From Marinomonas spartinae (GTDB taxonomy: Bacteria > Pseudomonadota > Gammaproteobacteria > Pseudomonadales > Marinomonadaceae): a stretch of 64,000 nucleotides of DNA. Location: positions 434,001 to 498,000 of the forward strand of contig NZ_FLOB01000002.1 in NCBI RefSeq assembly GCF_900089775.1. Reading direction: 5' to 3'. Made by a program: the position numbers and the translations under genes. Every line of letters begins with the position of its first letter. The stretch's first letter is position 1. Positions 37,423 through 47,945 of this stretch are shown one piece after another. The notes under the pieces were generated by a model. It was not told the DNA's origin, did not search any database, and saw only the letters and a list, made by a program, of their open reading frames with translations.

Positions 37423-39744
37423 GTGAAAGTCGTTTCAGCTGTATTGTTGGCTTTAATAAGCGTGCAAAGTGTCGCGAAAAATGTAGAAGATGTTCGTATT
37501 GATGGTTTGGTGCAAATGCCATCGACTAGAGCTTTTGATCTTATCGGTTTTCATCAAGGGCAACCTTATGATTCCGATGAAGTCTACAAGGCGATTAATT
37601 CGCTTTTTGATACTGGATATTTCAGTAATGTTGATGCTTATGAAAATAAGAAGGGCGTGCTGGTTTTTAAAGTAGTAGAGCGTCCCTCTATTGGTAATTT
37701 AACCATCAAGGGTAACGAGCTGATAAAAACCAAAGATTTAAAGCGCGGTTTAAAGTTATCAGGTTTGGAAGTCGGAGAGATTTACAAGCCAGAGACTTTG
37801 AATAAAATTCAGCAAGAACTTCAGCGTCAATACTATGCCCAAGGGCGTTATAGTGCAAAAGTTGACGTGACGACGACGAAAATGCCGCGTAATCGTGTTG
37901 ATGTTGCTATTAAAATTGATGAGGGCAAAACAGCCAAAATCGTTCATCTTAATATTATTGGTAATAAGCAGTTCACTGATGAGCAACTCACAAAAGACTT
38001 TAAATCTGGCATTAAAGGCGCTTCTTGGAATCCCTTTAGCTCTGCGGATGAATACACCAAAGCGAAGCTTCAAGGGGATTTAGACAGTCTCAAAAGTTTC
38101 TACCTTGACCGCGGTTATTTGGATTTCCAAATTGTGTCAAGTCAAGTGAGTGTGTCCCCAGATAAGCGTAATGTCTACGTGGTTATTAATGTGAGTGAGG
38201 GCAAGCCCTATACTGTAAATAAAGTTGCGCTGAATGGTAGTCTGCCTATTTCTGAAGATTTGGTCTGGAAACAGATAGATCAGAAAAAGGGTGATGTGTT
38301 TTCACGCAGTAAGGTAACCAAGACTATTGAAGATATTACCAATAAGTTAGGGGACTTTGGTTATCTGTTTGCTAATGTGAATGTGATTCCCGAAAAACTA
38401 CCCGATCATAAGGTGAATCTGACCTATCAAATTTCGCCAGGACCAAAAGTATATGTGCGTCGTATTGTGTTTAGTGGTAACAGTGAGACGCAAGACGAAG
38501 TATTACGTCGTGAAATGACGCAATTCGAAGGGGCATTAGCAACACGTTCTGAAATTGAAGACTCGAAACGTCGAATTGAGCGTCTTGGTTTCTTTAGTAA
38601 TGTGGATGTTAAAACACGTCGTGTACCAGGGACAACCGATGAAGTGGATTTGGATGTATCAGTAGAAGAGCAAGCTTCAGGTAGTATTCAGGCGAGTATT
38701 GGTTTTTCTGATTCTGATGGGGTCGTGCTAGGATTTGGTATTTCTAAGTCTAATTTCTTAGGTACAGGCAACAAGCTTGCTTTTAATGCACAGCGCTCAA
38801 ATAAAACATCTAACTACGCCATTAATTACACTAACCCGTATTTCACTGTTGATGGGGTTAGCCGAGGCGTACAGCTTTTCTATCAAACCAGTGATTATGC
38901 AGCGGATGATGTAGAGGACTACCAATTAGATGAAATTGGATTAGGTTTAAGCTATGGCTATCCTATTTCTGATACCCAGCGCTTAACCTTTGGGGCGACA
39001 GTTAAGAAAACCACCGTTAAACTTGGCTCTACTCCGTCTCTTGAGACCAGTTCTTATATCGATAAGTACGGTAATAGTTATAATGATGTATTAGGGTCTA
39101 TTACTTGGTCTGATAGTGATTTGATCGGCGGTGTGTTGCCAACGAATGGTTATTCGACATCGGCGAGTTTGCAAGTGTCAACCCCATTAGGTGACCAAAA
39201 GTATTACAAAATAGGTCTGAACTCCCAGAAATATTGGAACATTGACAATTCAAACCTTTGGTTGTTCCACGTAAAAGGTCGTGTGGGATATGGTAATGGC
39301 TATGGATCAAGCGATGAACTGCCATTCTTTGAAAACTATTTTGCTGGCGGCAGTTATTCTGTTCGCGGCTACAGTTCTTCATCACTTGGACCTAAAAACT
39401 CTTATCCACCAGGATCGACGAGTACACCGTCTGCATTAGGGGGGAATATTTTAACCACAGCAACAGCTGAGCTGATTTTCCCTATGCCTGGTGTAGAAGA
39501 TCACAAATCGGTTCGGACAGCATTATTTTTAGACGCAGGTAACGTATTTGCATCCCATTGCTTGCCTTCAAATAATATGTGTAAAGAGGGATTTGATCCT
39601 TCTGAGTTGAGGTACAGCATGGGGTTAAGTTGGACTTGGATTACGCCAATTGCTCCATTATCTTTCAATATTGCAAAAGCATTAAATGCGAAAGAAGGTG
39701 ATAAAACCGACTTCTTCCAGTTCCAGTTAGGGACGACATTTTAA
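37423..39744 (+). CDS. bamA: Outer membrane assembly factor BamA
   Basis: Omp85 core of the BAM machine that inserts beta-barrels. 773 residues: signal peptide with cleavage near SVQSVAK/N, five POTRA domains (about 22-420, starting VEDVRIDGLVQM), and a C-terminal 16-strand barrel with the lid-lock VRGY motif in GGSYSVRGYSSSSLGP. Ends in Phe (FQLGTTF), the barrel signal. GTG at 37423 has AGAGAGG five bases upstream and gives the signal peptide directly; the frame is open further upstream into rseP. Confidence 0.97.
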   Translation: MKVVSAVLLALISVQSVAKNVEDVRIDGLVQMPSTRAFDLIGFHQGQPYDSDEVYKAINSLFDTGYFSNVDAYENKKGVLVFKVVERPSIGNLTIKGNELIKTKDLKRGLKLSGLEVGEIYKPETLNKIQQELQRQYYAQGRYSAKVDVTTTKMPRNRVDVAIKIDEGKTAKIVHLNIIGNKQFTDEQLTKDFKSGIKGASWNPFSSADEYTKAKLQGDLDSLKSFYLDRGYLDFQIVSSQVSVSPDKRNVYVVINVSEGKPYTVNKVALNGSLPISEDLVWKQIDQKKGDVFSRSKVTKTIEDITNKLGDFGYLFANVNVIPEKLPDHKVNLTYQISPGPKVYVRRIVFSGNSETQDEVLRREMTQFEGALATRSEIEDSKRRIERLGFFSNVDVKTRRVPGTTDEVDLDVSVEEQASGSIQASIGFSDSDGVVLGFGISKSNFLGTGNKLAFNAQRSNKTSNYAINYTNPYFTVDGVSRGVQLFYQTSDYAADDVEDYQLDEIGLGLSYGYPISDTQRLTFGATVKKTTVKLGSTPSLETSSYIDKYGNSYNDVLGSITWSDSDLIGGVLPTNGYSTSASLQVSTPLGDQKYYKIGLNSQKYWNIDNSNLWLFHVKGRVGYGNGYGSSDELPFFENYFAGGSYSVRGYSSSSLGPKNSYPPGSTSTPSALGGNILTTATAELIFPMPGVEDHKSVRTALFLDAGNVFASHCLPSNNMCKEGFDPSELRYSMGLSWTWITPIAPLSFNIAKALNAKEGDKTDFFQFQLGTTF

Positions 39745-39776
39745 TAATTAATAGTGGGTATGAGAGGAGATAGAGA

Positions 39777-40271
39777 ATGAAAAAAATATTAGGTGCTCTT
39801 GTTGGTTTATTCATGGTTGGCTGTGTGCATGCAAACAATGTGGCGGTTGTGGATTTTAGAGCGGCGCTGTTACAGAGCAATATGGGTCAAAAAGAATCGG
39901 CTGAACCAAGAAAGCAAGTTGCTGCAATGGACGCGCGTTTAAAAAGTGAACGAGAAAAAGTTCAGAAAAAAGCCGACGCGTTGAAGCGAGATGAGCTAAC
40001 TTTAAGTCCAGCAGACTTAAAAAAACGTCGTATGGAGTTAATGCAAAGTGAAAATCAACTGCGTTCTATGGCGGCAGGAATGCAGCGTCAAGCCCAAGGC
40101 TTGGAGCAAAGTGTGATTAATAAGTTGACCCCAAAAGGTGAAGCGGCATTAAAGGCTATCATTAAAAAACGTAAGTTGGATTTAGTGTTAAACCGTGATG
40201 TTGCTGTATACGCTGCACCCGATTCCGATATTACAAAAGCATTAATTGATCGTCTTAATAAAGGTAAGTAA
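39777..40271 (+). CDS. skp: Periplasmic chaperone Skp/OmpH
   Basis: Trimeric holdase for unfolded outer-membrane proteins. 164 residues. Signal peptide MKKILGALVGLFMVGCVHA with likely cleavage after VHA; the Cys in it is not in a good lipobox. The mature protein starts NNVAVVDFRAAL and has a long charged helical region (about 45-115) that forms the tentacles. Between bamA and lpxD, the conserved position. Confidence 0.93.
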   Translation: MKKILGALVGLFMVGCVHANNVAVVDFRAALLQSNMGQKESAEPRKQVAAMDARLKSEREKVQKKADALKRDELTLSPADLKKRRMELMQSENQLRSMAAGMQRQAQGLEQSVINKLTPKGEAALKAIIKKRKLDLVLNRDVAVYAAPDSDITKALIDRLNKGK

Positions 40272-40274
40272 ATC

Positions 40275-41315
40275 ATGGGCTATACTTTGGCGCAGTTAGC
40301 GGAAAAAGTTCAAGGCAAAGTAAAGGGAGATCCTAATCTTCAACTTTCTGGATTAGGGACGTTGGAAAAAGCGGCGAGTCATGAATTGAGTTTCTTGGCA
40401 AGTCCTAAATATCAAAGTCAACTTTATGATACCTCGGCAGGTGCGGTATTAGTGAAAAGTGATGAGATTGCTGAGTTGGTTAATAACGCAATTATTGTCG
40501 CTAATCCCTATTTAGCCTTTGCCAAACTTTCTCACTTATTTGCGCCAGCAACACAAGGTTGGTCTGGTATTGATTCAACCTGTGTTGTATCCAAAACGGC
40601 AACAGTGGCAGAAGATGTCGTATTGGGCCCTAATGTAGTGCTTGATGATGATGTGGTTATTGAGCGCGGTTGTGTAATAGGTGCAGGTTGTGTGATCAGT
40701 CGAGGCTCTAAAGTTGGTGCTAGTTCCACGATTTATCCTAATGTGACTATTTATCATGATGTTACTATAGGCGCCAACGCTATCATACACAGTGGTGCTG
40801 TCATTGGTGCTGATGGGTTTGGTTTTGCACCAAAAAAAGATGGTTGGGAGAAAATTAGCCAGATTGGTCGTGTTATTATTGGTGATGATGTAGAAGTCGG
40901 TGCCAGTACGACTATTGATCGAGGGGCTCTAGATGATACCACTATCGGTAATGGTGTTAAAATTGATAACCAAGTACAAATTGCTCATAACGTTGTAATT
41001 GGTGATAATAGCGCCATTGCAGGGTGCACAGTAGTGGCTGGTAGTACAAAAATTGGTTCTTTTTGCACTATTTCTGGAGGCGTTTGTATTGCTGGGCATC
41101 TTACGGTTGTAGACAAAGTACATATCACAGGTATGAGTATGATTACTCACTCTCTTTTAGAGGCAGGGTCTTACTCTTCTGGGATAGCAATGGAACCAAC
41201 GAGTAAATGGCGTCGCACCGTGGCTCGTATTAGAAGAATTGATGATATGGCAAAGCAATTTGCGCAATTGAAACAACAAGTTAATAAGTTATTAGAGAAG
41301 GTTGATAATAAATGA
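40275..41315 (+). CDS. lpxD: UDP-3-O-acylglucosamine N-acyltransferase
   Basis: Third acyl-transfer step of lipid A synthesis. 346 residues: N-terminal uridine-binding domain ([19 protein letters not shown]), a left-handed beta-helix of hexapeptide repeats (about 100-290), with the catalytic His in the [15 protein letters not shown] region, and a C-terminal helix. Starts three bases after skp; its stop overlaps the fabZ start (ATGA). Confidence 0.97.
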   Translation: MGYTLAQLAEKVQGKVKGDPNLQLSGLGTLEKAASHELSFLASPKYQSQLYDTSAGAVLVKSDEIAELVNNAIIVANPYLAFAKLSHLFAPATQGWSGIDSTCVVSKTATVAEDVVLGPNVVLDDDVVIERGCVIGAGCVISRGSKVGASSTIYPNVTIYHDVTIGANAIIHSGAVIGADGFGFAPKKDGWEKISQIGRVIIGDDVEVGASTTIDRGALDDTTIGNGVKIDNQVQIAHNVVIGDNSAIAGCTVVAGSTKIGSFCTISGGVCIAGHLTVVDKVHITGMSMITHSLLEAGSYSSGIAMEPTSKWRRTVARIRRIDDMAKQFAQLKQQVNKLLEKVDNK

Positions 41316-41749
41316 TGGACGTGAATGAAATCCGCCAATACTTACCTCATAAGTATCCGTTTTTACTGGTGGATCGTGTTGTTGAACTGCATTTGAATGA
41401 GTCCATTATAGCTTATAAAAATGTGACCATTAATGAACCATTCTTTAATGGTCATTTCCCTAATCACCCCGTGATGCCTGGGGTGTTGATTATTGAAGCC
41501 ATGGCGCAAGCTGCGGGTATTCTCGGCTTTAAAACGAGTGATAAAACACCTGCTGATGGTTCTATTTATTATTTTGTTGGATCCGACAAAGCACGATTTA
41601 AACGTCCTGTTGTGCCTGGAGATCGTCTACAATTAGAAGCTAAGATCCTCACGCAAAAGCGTGGTATTTGGAAATTTGAATGTGAAGCAACGGTTGATGG
41701 TGAGTTAGTTTGTGCCGCAACAATCATGTGTGCAGATAGGAAGATATAA
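41312..41749 (+). CDS. fabZ: 3-hydroxyacyl-ACP dehydratase FabZ
   Basis: Hot-dog-fold dehydratase of fatty acid elongation; competes with LpxA for hydroxyacyl-ACP. 145 residues. Signature [20 protein letters not shown] with the catalytic His, and [17 protein letters not shown] near the start. ATG ATG at 41312 and 41315 are both possible starts. Overlaps lpxD and is followed immediately by lpxA. Confidence 0.97.
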   Translation: MMDVNEIRQYLPHKYPFLLVDRVVELHLNESIIAYKNVTINEPFFNGHFPNHPVMPGVLIIEAMAQAAGILGFKTSDKTPADGSIYYFVGSDKARFKRPVVPGDRLQLEAKILTQKRGIWKFECEATVDGELVCAATIMCADRKI

Positions 41750-42526
41750 GTGGCAATACACCCAACAGCTTTAGTTGACCCAAAAGCCGAAATCGATCCA
41801 AGTGTAGAAGTTGGGCCTTTTTCCGTTATTGGGCCTGATGTAAAGATTGGTTCTAATAGCGTTGTTAAGTCTCATGTTGTGATCAACGGCCATACGACCA
41901 TTGGCCAGAATAATGAAATTTATCAATTTGCCTCTGTTGGTGAAGCAAACCAAGATAAGAAGTACAAAGGTGAGCCGACTGAGCTCGTGATTGGTGACCA
42001 TAATGTTATTCGAGAAAATGCGACAATTCATCGTGGTACTGTTCAGGATAATGGTATAACTCAGATCGGCGACCATAATCTCTTTATGGCAAGCACCCAT
42101 GTTGGGCATGATTGTATTATTGGTGATAATAATATTTTTGCGAATTACGCCGCCTTAGCTGGTCATGTAAAAGTGGGGGATTTTGTGATTTTTGGTGGCT
42201 ACACTGGAATTCACCAGTTTTGTCAGGTGAACTCCTATAGCATGTGTGGCATGGGATCCATGGTGGCAAAAGATATTCCTCAGTTTATGATGGTGTCTGG
42301 CAGTCCTGCAAAAGCGCATGGTATGAACTTCGAAGGGATGCGCCGCCGTGGTGTGTCTCAAGATGTTATTAGAGCCCTAAGAAAGGCTTATAAAATCATT
42401 TATTTAAAAGGTTTAACCTTGGAGCGTGCTTTGCACGATATTGAGCAGGATGATATTTATCATATATCAGATGTAGCAGAATTTGTTTTGTCAATTCGGC
42501 GCTCTAAACGTGGCATCATCCGATAG
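41750..42526 (+). CDS. lpxA: UDP-N-acetylglucosamine acyltransferase
   Basis: First step of lipid A synthesis. 258 residues: beta-helix of hexapeptide repeats (about 2-185) with the catalytic His in STHVGHDCIIGDNN, then a helical C-terminal domain. Start is GTG immediately after the fabZ stop, with AGGAAGA upstream. Followed by an intrinsic terminator that separates it from lpxB. Confidence 0.97.
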   Translation: MAIHPTALVDPKAEIDPSVEVGPFSVIGPDVKIGSNSVVKSHVVINGHTTIGQNNEIYQFASVGEANQDKKYKGEPTELVIGDHNVIRENATIHRGTVQDNGITQIGDHNLFMASTHVGHDCIIGDNNIFANYAALAGHVKVGDFVIFGGYTGIHQFCQVNSYSMCGMGSMVAKDIPQFMMVSGSPAKAHGMNFEGMRRRGVSQDVIRALRKAYKIIYLKGLTLERALHDIEQDDIYHISDVAEFVLSIRRSKRGIIR

Positions 42527-42543
42527 CCCAAAAATAGCTCTAT

Positions 42544-42572
42544 AAAAACCCCGGATTATTTCGGGGTTTTTT
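42544..42572 (+). terminator. Intrinsic terminator between lpxA and lpxB
   Basis: Stem AAAAACCCCG/CGGGGTTTTT with an eight-base loop and six T. It lies 17 bases after lpxA and 24 before lpxB, in the middle of what is usually one operon. Confidence 0.9.
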
Positions 42573-42596
42573 ATTATTAAAGATGGAAGATATGAA

Positions 42597-43751
42597 ATGG
42601 CGTCAGTGACACGTTATGTAATAGTGGCTGGTGAGGCATCAGGTGATATTCTAGGAGCAAGTCTCATTGCTCACCTAAAGAAACTGCAGCCCGATGCGTT
42701 ATTTGAAGGGATTGGTGGTCCTTTGATGGAGGCTCAAGGCTTAAAAAGCTTGGTGCCGATGGATCGTCTGTCTGTGATGGGGTTATTTGAAGTATTGGGG
42801 CGCTTAAGAGAGTTGTTAGGTATCCGAAAACAGTTATTTCAGTTATGTATTAATGATTCGCCAACCGCTTTTATTGGCATTGATTCTCCTGATTTTAATT
42901 TACCATTAGAGCGTAAACTAAAAGCTCAAGGTATCAAAACCATCCATTATGTGAGTCCATCTGTTTGGGCGTGGCGTCAAAAACGTATTTTCAAAATCAA
43001 AAAGTCCGTTGATTTAATGTTAGCCTTGTTTCCCTTTGAACTGCCTATTTATCATGAACATAATATTCCTGTTGTTTGTGTTGGGCATACGCTAGCGGAT
43101 GAGATCTCCCTAGAGAGTGATGCCAAACAAGCGAGAGAGCAGCTTAATTTACCGACACATATAGAGGGGCCTGTATTTGCTATTTTACCTGGATCCCGTA
43201 GCGGTGAAGTTGCGCGTTTGGCGCCTTTGTTTATTGAAACGATGAAGCTTGTTAAGCAACAGCAGCCTAAGGCAATTTTTTTGATACCTGCGATCAATCA
43301 AGAGCGGCAAGAGCAAATTGAGGCTCTTTTGCGCGAAGCCCATATGGAAGCCATTGTCATTGACGGTAAATCGAGAGTGGTGATGGCTGCTAGTGATGCG
43401 GTTTTATTGGCATCGGGCACGGCTGCACTGGAAGCCATGTTGGTTAAGCGTCCCATGGTTGTTGCTTATAATTTCAGCAAGTTAACCTATGCTATTATGT
43501 CTAGAATGCTAAAAGTGCCTTATGTGTCTTTGCCCAATCTATTGGCAAACGAGGCTTTAGTGCCTGAGTTAATTCAAGATCAAGCAACGCCAGAAAACAT
43601 GTCTCGACGTTTATTACAGACTTGGCAGGCCTTTTTGAGTGATAAAAATATTCAGCATAAATACTATGATTTGCATGACATGTTGCGCAAGAATGCTGGT
43701 CAGACAGCCGCTAAAGCAATCGTAGATATGCTGCAAGGAAGAACGCCCTAA
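42597..43751 (+). CDS. lpxB: Lipid-A-disaccharide synthase
   Basis: GT19 glycosyltransferase that joins UDP-diacylglucosamine and lipid X. 384 residues. Motifs [42 protein letters not shown] and the sugar-nucleotide site [11 protein letters not shown] are typical. ATG with GGAAGA upstream. Its stop overlaps the rnhB start (TAATG). Confidence 0.97.
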   Translation: MASVTRYVIVAGEASGDILGASLIAHLKKLQPDALFEGIGGPLMEAQGLKSLVPMDRLSVMGLFEVLGRLRELLGIRKQLFQLCINDSPTAFIGIDSPDFNLPLERKLKAQGIKTIHYVSPSVWAWRQKRIFKIKKSVDLMLALFPFELPIYHEHNIPVVCVGHTLADEISLESDAKQAREQLNLPTHIEGPVFAILPGSRSGEVARLAPLFIETMKLVKQQQPKAIFLIPAINQERQEQIEALLREAHMEAIVIDGKSRVVMAASDAVLLASGTAALEAMLVKRPMVVAYNFSKLTYAIMSRMLKVPYVSLPNLLANEALVPELIQDQATPENMSRRLLQTWQAFLSDKNIQHKYYDLHDMLRKNAGQTAAKAIVDMLQGRTP

Positions 43752-44350
43752 TGGAACCTTTTGTTAGTAACGTGTATTTTGGCGATCTTGTTGCGGGTGT
43801 GGATGAAGCAGGACGCGGCCCCCTAGCTGGTGAAGTGGTTGCGGCGGCAGTGATATTAGATCCAAACAACAAAATTGATGGGTTGGCTGACTCTAAAAAG
43901 CTCAGTGAAAAAAAGCGCGAAGCTTTATTTGTTGAGATTCAAGAGAAAGCACTTGCTTATGCCATTGCGAGTGCTTCCACAGAAGAAATAGATGAGTTAA
44001 ATATCCTCCATGCTAGTATGTTGGCGATGAAACGAGCCATTGACCAACTGCCGATTCAAGCGGAGTATGCTTTGGTGGATGGCAACCGTATTCCGAAAGA
44101 TTTGCCTTGCTCTGCTGAAGCGGTTGTTAAGGGAGATGCTCGTCATATGGCCATATCCGCTGCTTCCATTTTGGCAAAAGTTACACGTGATAGAGACATT
44201 GTTAAAATGGCTGAGCATTACCCGCAATTTGGCTTTGAAAAACATAAAGGCTATCCTACGGCAATGCATCTTGCTGCGCTAAAAGAACATGGCGTCACAC
44301 CTATTCATAGGCGATCATTTGGCCCTGTAAAGAAAATCTTAGAAGGATAA
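43751..44350 (+). CDS. rnhB: Ribonuclease HII
   Basis: Removes RNA primers and misincorporated ribonucleotides from DNA. 199 residues. Catalytic motif [14 protein letters not shown] (first Asp-Glu pair), later Asp in YALVDGN and in the KGDARH region, and the KHKGYPT motif. Coupled to lpxB by a one-base overlap and followed four bases later by dnaE. Confidence 0.97.
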   Translation: MEPFVSNVYFGDLVAGVDEAGRGPLAGEVVAAAVILDPNNKIDGLADSKKLSEKKREALFVEIQEKALAYAIASASTEEIDELNILHASMLAMKRAIDQLPIQAEYALVDGNRIPKDLPCSAEAVVKGDARHMAISAASILAKVTRDRDIVKMAEHYPQFGFEKHKGYPTAMHLAALKEHGVTPIHRRSFGPVKKILEG

Positions 44351-44354
44351 TATT

Positions 44355-47300
44355 TTGTCGACATCGTTTATCCATTTACGTGTCCATACCGAGTTTTCTC
44401 TGGTAGATGGCTTAGTGAAAATTAAAGGTCTGCTGGGCACGACAGAGGCTCAGGCCATGCCCGCTGTAGCGATTACGGATGAGAATAACCTTTGTGGTTT
44501 TGTGCGTTTTTACAAAGGCGCGATGGACAAAGGTATTAAACCAATATGTGGTGCTGATATTGTTCTTGAGGCTGACGGTGTGGTTGAAGAGCGATCTCGA
44601 CTAACCTTACTTGCCATGTCGAACAAAGGCTATAAAAACGTCATTAAGGTTATCTCCAAAGGATATCAGATAGGTCAAGTAGAAGGCCGTCCGATTATTA
44701 AGCGCGAATGGGTGGAAGAAAACAGTGAAGATGTCATTGCCTTATCTGGTGCGATGTTTGGTGACATTGGTTTATTGTTGTTAAAAGAACATACAGAGGA
44801 AGCCAAGGAGCGCTTGGCTTATTGGATGTCGGTATTTCCAGATCGTTTCTACGTTGAATTACAGCGTACCAGTCGTCCGGGAGAAGAACGCTTTATTCAT
44901 GCTGTGGTGCCGTTGGTGAATGAGTTGGGTTGTCCTGTTGTGGCAACCAATGATGTACGTTTTTTGAAACGTGAAGACTTTGAAGCCCATGAAGCGCGTG
45001 TCTGTATTCATGATGGTGTGACATTGGATGACCCGCGTCGTAAACGTCTTTATTCTGAAGAGCAATATTTTAAAACCGCGCAAGAGATGCAGGGATTGTT
45101 TGAAGATATCCCAGAAGCCCTGGAAAACACTGTTGAGATTGCTAAACGTTGTAATGTGGATGTCTTGCTTGGGAAATATTTCCTACCTGACTTCCCTGTG
45201 CCAGATGGCATGACCATGGAAGATTTCTTCAAAAAGCTCTCTTACGATGGCTTGCAAGAACGCTTTGATTTTTTGCTGAATAAATACGGTGAGCGAATTG
45301 AGAAGCGTCGCCAGGAGTATTGGGATCGTCTTGATTTTGAGCTCAATATCATCAATCAGATGGGGTTTCCAGGCTACTTTCTGATCGTAATGGATTTTAT
45401 TCAATGGGCAAAAGATAACGACATTCCGGTGGGTCCTGGTCGTGGCTCTGGTGCAGGTTCTTTGGTGGCTTATGCCCTTAAAATTACCGATTTGGACCCT
45501 CTTGAATACGATTTGCTGTTTGAGCGATTCTTGAATCCAGAGCGTGTTTCCATGCCTGACTTCGATATCGACTTCTGTATGGATAACCGCGACCGAGTTA
45601 TTGATTATGTGTCGCGTAAATATGGTCGTGATGCGGTTTCCCAGATCATTACTTTTGGTGCAATGGCGGCGAAAGCCGTGGTACGGGATGTGGCGCGTGT
45701 ACAAGGTAAGCCTTATAGTTTAGGTGACAAACTCTCTAAACTGATTCCGTTTGAAATAGGCATGACGCTGAAAAAAGCTCTGGAAGAGGAACCTGCTTTA
45801 CCTGAGTTTCTCGCGGGTGATGAAGACGCAGCAGAAGTGATGGAAATGGCTTTCTCACTGGAAGGGGTAGTGCGTAACTTTGGTAAGCACGCAGGTGGTG
45901 TGGTCATCGCACCGACTAAATTAACGGATTTCTCTCCGCTTTATTGTGAAGAGGATGGTTCTGGTCTCGTCACACAATACGATAAGAACGATGTGGAAGA
46001 AGCCGGGCTGGTTAAGTTCGACTTCTTAGGTCTGAAGACACTGACTGTGGTGGATTGGGCGGTAAAAAACATCAATACCATTCACGAGGTTGCAGGTAAG
46101 CCACCACTCGATATCGCACTAATTGACCTAGAAGATAAGTCGGTATACGACTTATTGCAGCGTGCGGAAACCACGGCGGTGTTCCAGCTTGAATCCCGTG
46201 GCATGAAAGAGTTGATTAAGAAGCTATTGCCATCCCGCTTTGAAGATATTATCGCCTTGGTGGCTTTGTTCCGTCCTGGACCTCTGGGTTCAGGCATGGT
46301 AGATGACTTTATTAACCGTAAGCACGGCCGTGCAGAGCTTGCTTTCCCGCACCCAGATTATCAGCACGAAGATTTGATTCCTGTTCTTGAGCCAACTTAT
46401 GGCATTATTTTGTATCAAGAGCAGGTTATGCAGATTGCCCAGGTATTGGCAAAATTCTCCCTAGGGGGGGCCGATTTATTACGCCGCGCCATGGGTAAGA
46501 AAAAGCCAGAAGTCATGGCCGAGCAGCGTCAGATCTTCATGGAGGGGGCACTCAAAAACAATATAGATAAAGACCTTTCCGGTAACATTTTTGATTTGAT
46601 GGAGAAATTTGCTGGTTATGGTTTTAACAAATCTCACTCTGCTGCTTATGCCTTGGTTTCCTATCAAACGGCTTGGTTGAAAAAGCACTATCCTGCGCCG
46701 TTTATGGCAGCGGTCTTATCGGCCGATATGCAAAACACCGATAAAATCGTGATTTTCGTGGAAGAGTGTCGATCCATGAATTTGCCGCTTGAACTTCCCT
46801 CAGTCAATGCGTCCATGTATAAATTTACCGTCACCCCAGAGGGTGTGATTGTTTATGGATTGGGGGCGATTAAAGGCGTTGGGGAAGGCCCGATTGAAGC
46901 CATTGTCGAGGCTCGTAAAGACGGCCCATTTAAACATATTTTCGATTTTTGCCAGCGTGTCGGTCGGAAGGTGAATAAGCGTGTTATGGAAGCGTTGGTT
47001 CGGTCAGGTGCATTTGATAGGATAGGGCCGAATAGGGCAACCTTGTTTGCTTCAATCGATGAAGCTCTAAAACGAGCCGATCAAGCCGCTAAAGATAACG
47101 ATGCTGGTATGATGGATCTATTTGGTATTACGGTGGAGGAAACCACCGAAAATGCCTACGATGAAATTGGTATTAGGCATGAATGGCCTGGTCGTCAGCG
47201 TTTAGATGGCGAAAAAGACACATTAGGTCTATATGTAACAGGTCACCCAATAGATGAGTACGAAAAGGAAATTCGTCGCTTTGCACGTGCCCGCATAGTG

Positions 47301-47831
47301 GATCTACAACCGAAACGAGGGGACACCCAAGTCATGGCAGGCTTGATTGTTGATCTTCGTATTACCAAAAGTAAGAAAGGAGGCAATATTGCTTTTGTGA
47401 CGTTGGACGACCGTTCTGCTCGAATTGAAGTAACGGTCTTTCCAGATAACTTTGAAACCTTTAAAAACGTCATTGTAAAAGATGAAGTGGTCGTGGTAGA
47501 AGGGGAAATTACGGTCGACGAGTTTCGTGGTGGACAAAAAGTCATTGCTCGAAATGTCTTAGATATAGCACAAGCGCGAGTGCGTTATGTGGAAGCGTTA
47601 CGTATAACGTGGACAGCGCAAAGTGTTACCCAGACTGCCATTCAGAATTTGGCGAAATACATGGAGCCTTTTCGTGGCGACGGTTGTGATGTAGTGATTG
47701 GCTTTGATACAGATAAGGCCTGTGGCGACATTCGACTGGGTTCGAATTGGAAAATTCGTCCAGATGATGAATTAATTCACGAACTTCAGAAACAATACGG
47801 TAAACAAAATGTTCAGCTAGTGTATACTTAG
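44355..47831 (+). CDS. dnaE: DNA polymerase III alpha subunit
   Basis: Catalytic subunit of the replicative polymerase. 1158 residues, as in E. coli. N-terminal PHP domain (FIHLRVHTEFSLVDG), palm with catalytic Asp402 and Asp404 in PDFDIDFCMDNRDRV, GPGRGSGAGSLVAYAL before it, helix-hairpin-helix and an OB domain near the C-terminus (IAFVTLDDRSARIEVTVF). TTG start with AAGGA upstream; translation probably coupled to rnhB. Confidence 0.98.
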   Translation: MSTSFIHLRVHTEFSLVDGLVKIKGLLGTTEAQAMPAVAITDENNLCGFVRFYKGAMDKGIKPICGADIVLEADGVVEERSRLTLLAMSNKGYKNVIKVISKGYQIGQVEGRPIIKREWVEENSEDVIALSGAMFGDIGLLLLKEHTEEAKERLAYWMSVFPDRFYVELQRTSRPGEERFIHAVVPLVNELGCPVVATNDVRFLKREDFEAHEARVCIHDGVTLDDPRRKRLYSEEQYFKTAQEMQGLFEDIPEALENTVEIAKRCNVDVLLGKYFLPDFPVPDGMTMEDFFKKLSYDGLQERFDFLLNKYGERIEKRRQEYWDRLDFELNIINQMGFPGYFLIVMDFIQWAKDNDIPVGPGRGSGAGSLVAYALKITDLDPLEYDLLFERFLNPERVSMPDFDIDFCMDNRDRVIDYVSRKYGRDAVSQIITFGAMAAKAVVRDVARVQGKPYSLGDKLSKLIPFEIGMTLKKALEEEPALPEFLAGDEDAAEVMEMAFSLEGVVRNFGKHAGGVVIAPTKLTDFSPLYCEEDGSGLVTQYDKNDVEEAGLVKFDFLGLKTLTVVDWAVKNINTIHEVAGKPPLDIALIDLEDKSVYDLLQRAETTAVFQLESRGMKELIKKLLPSRFEDIIALVALFRPGPLGSGMVDDFINRKHGRAELAFPHPDYQHEDLIPVLEPTYGIILYQEQVMQIAQVLAKFSLGGADLLRRAMGKKKPEVMAEQRQIFMEGALKNNIDKDLSGNIFDLMEKFAGYGFNKSHSAAYALVSYQTAWLKKHYPAPFMAAVLSADMQNTDKIVIFVEECRSMNLPLELPSVNASMYKFTVTPEGVIVYGLGAIKGVGEGPIEAIVEARKDGPFKHIFDFCQRVGRKVNKRVMEALVRSGAFDRIGPNRATLFASIDEALKRADQAAKDNDAGMMDLFGITVEETTENAYDEIGIRHEWPGRQRLDGEKDTLGLYVTGHPIDEYEKEIRRFARARIVDLQPKRGDTQVMAGLIVDLRITKSKKGGNIAFVTLDDRSARIEVTVFPDNFETFKNVIVKDEVVVVEGEITVDEFRGGQKVIARNVLDIAQARVRYVEALRITWTAQSVTQTAIQNLAKYMEPFRGDGCDVVIGFDTDKACGDIRLGSNWKIRPDDELIHELQKQYGKQNVQLVYT

Positions 47832-47945
47832 CCCCATTTTATAATTTGTACAATCGAGCGCGGCAATGAGCGCGCCGACAGAGCAAATGGCGAAATGTCT
47901 TTTGCCTTTGTATTTGATGGCAACCAAACAGCAGTGTAATTAACT

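Noticed and set aside
39777..39836. Skp as a lipoprotein because of Cys in its signal peptide
   Set aside because: The residues before the Cys (MVG) are a poor lipobox and a normal signal peptidase I site follows at VHA.
45183..45704. 173-codon open frame opposite dnaE
   Set aside because: Antisense shadow of the polymerase palm region; composition reflects the reverse complement of conserved codons.
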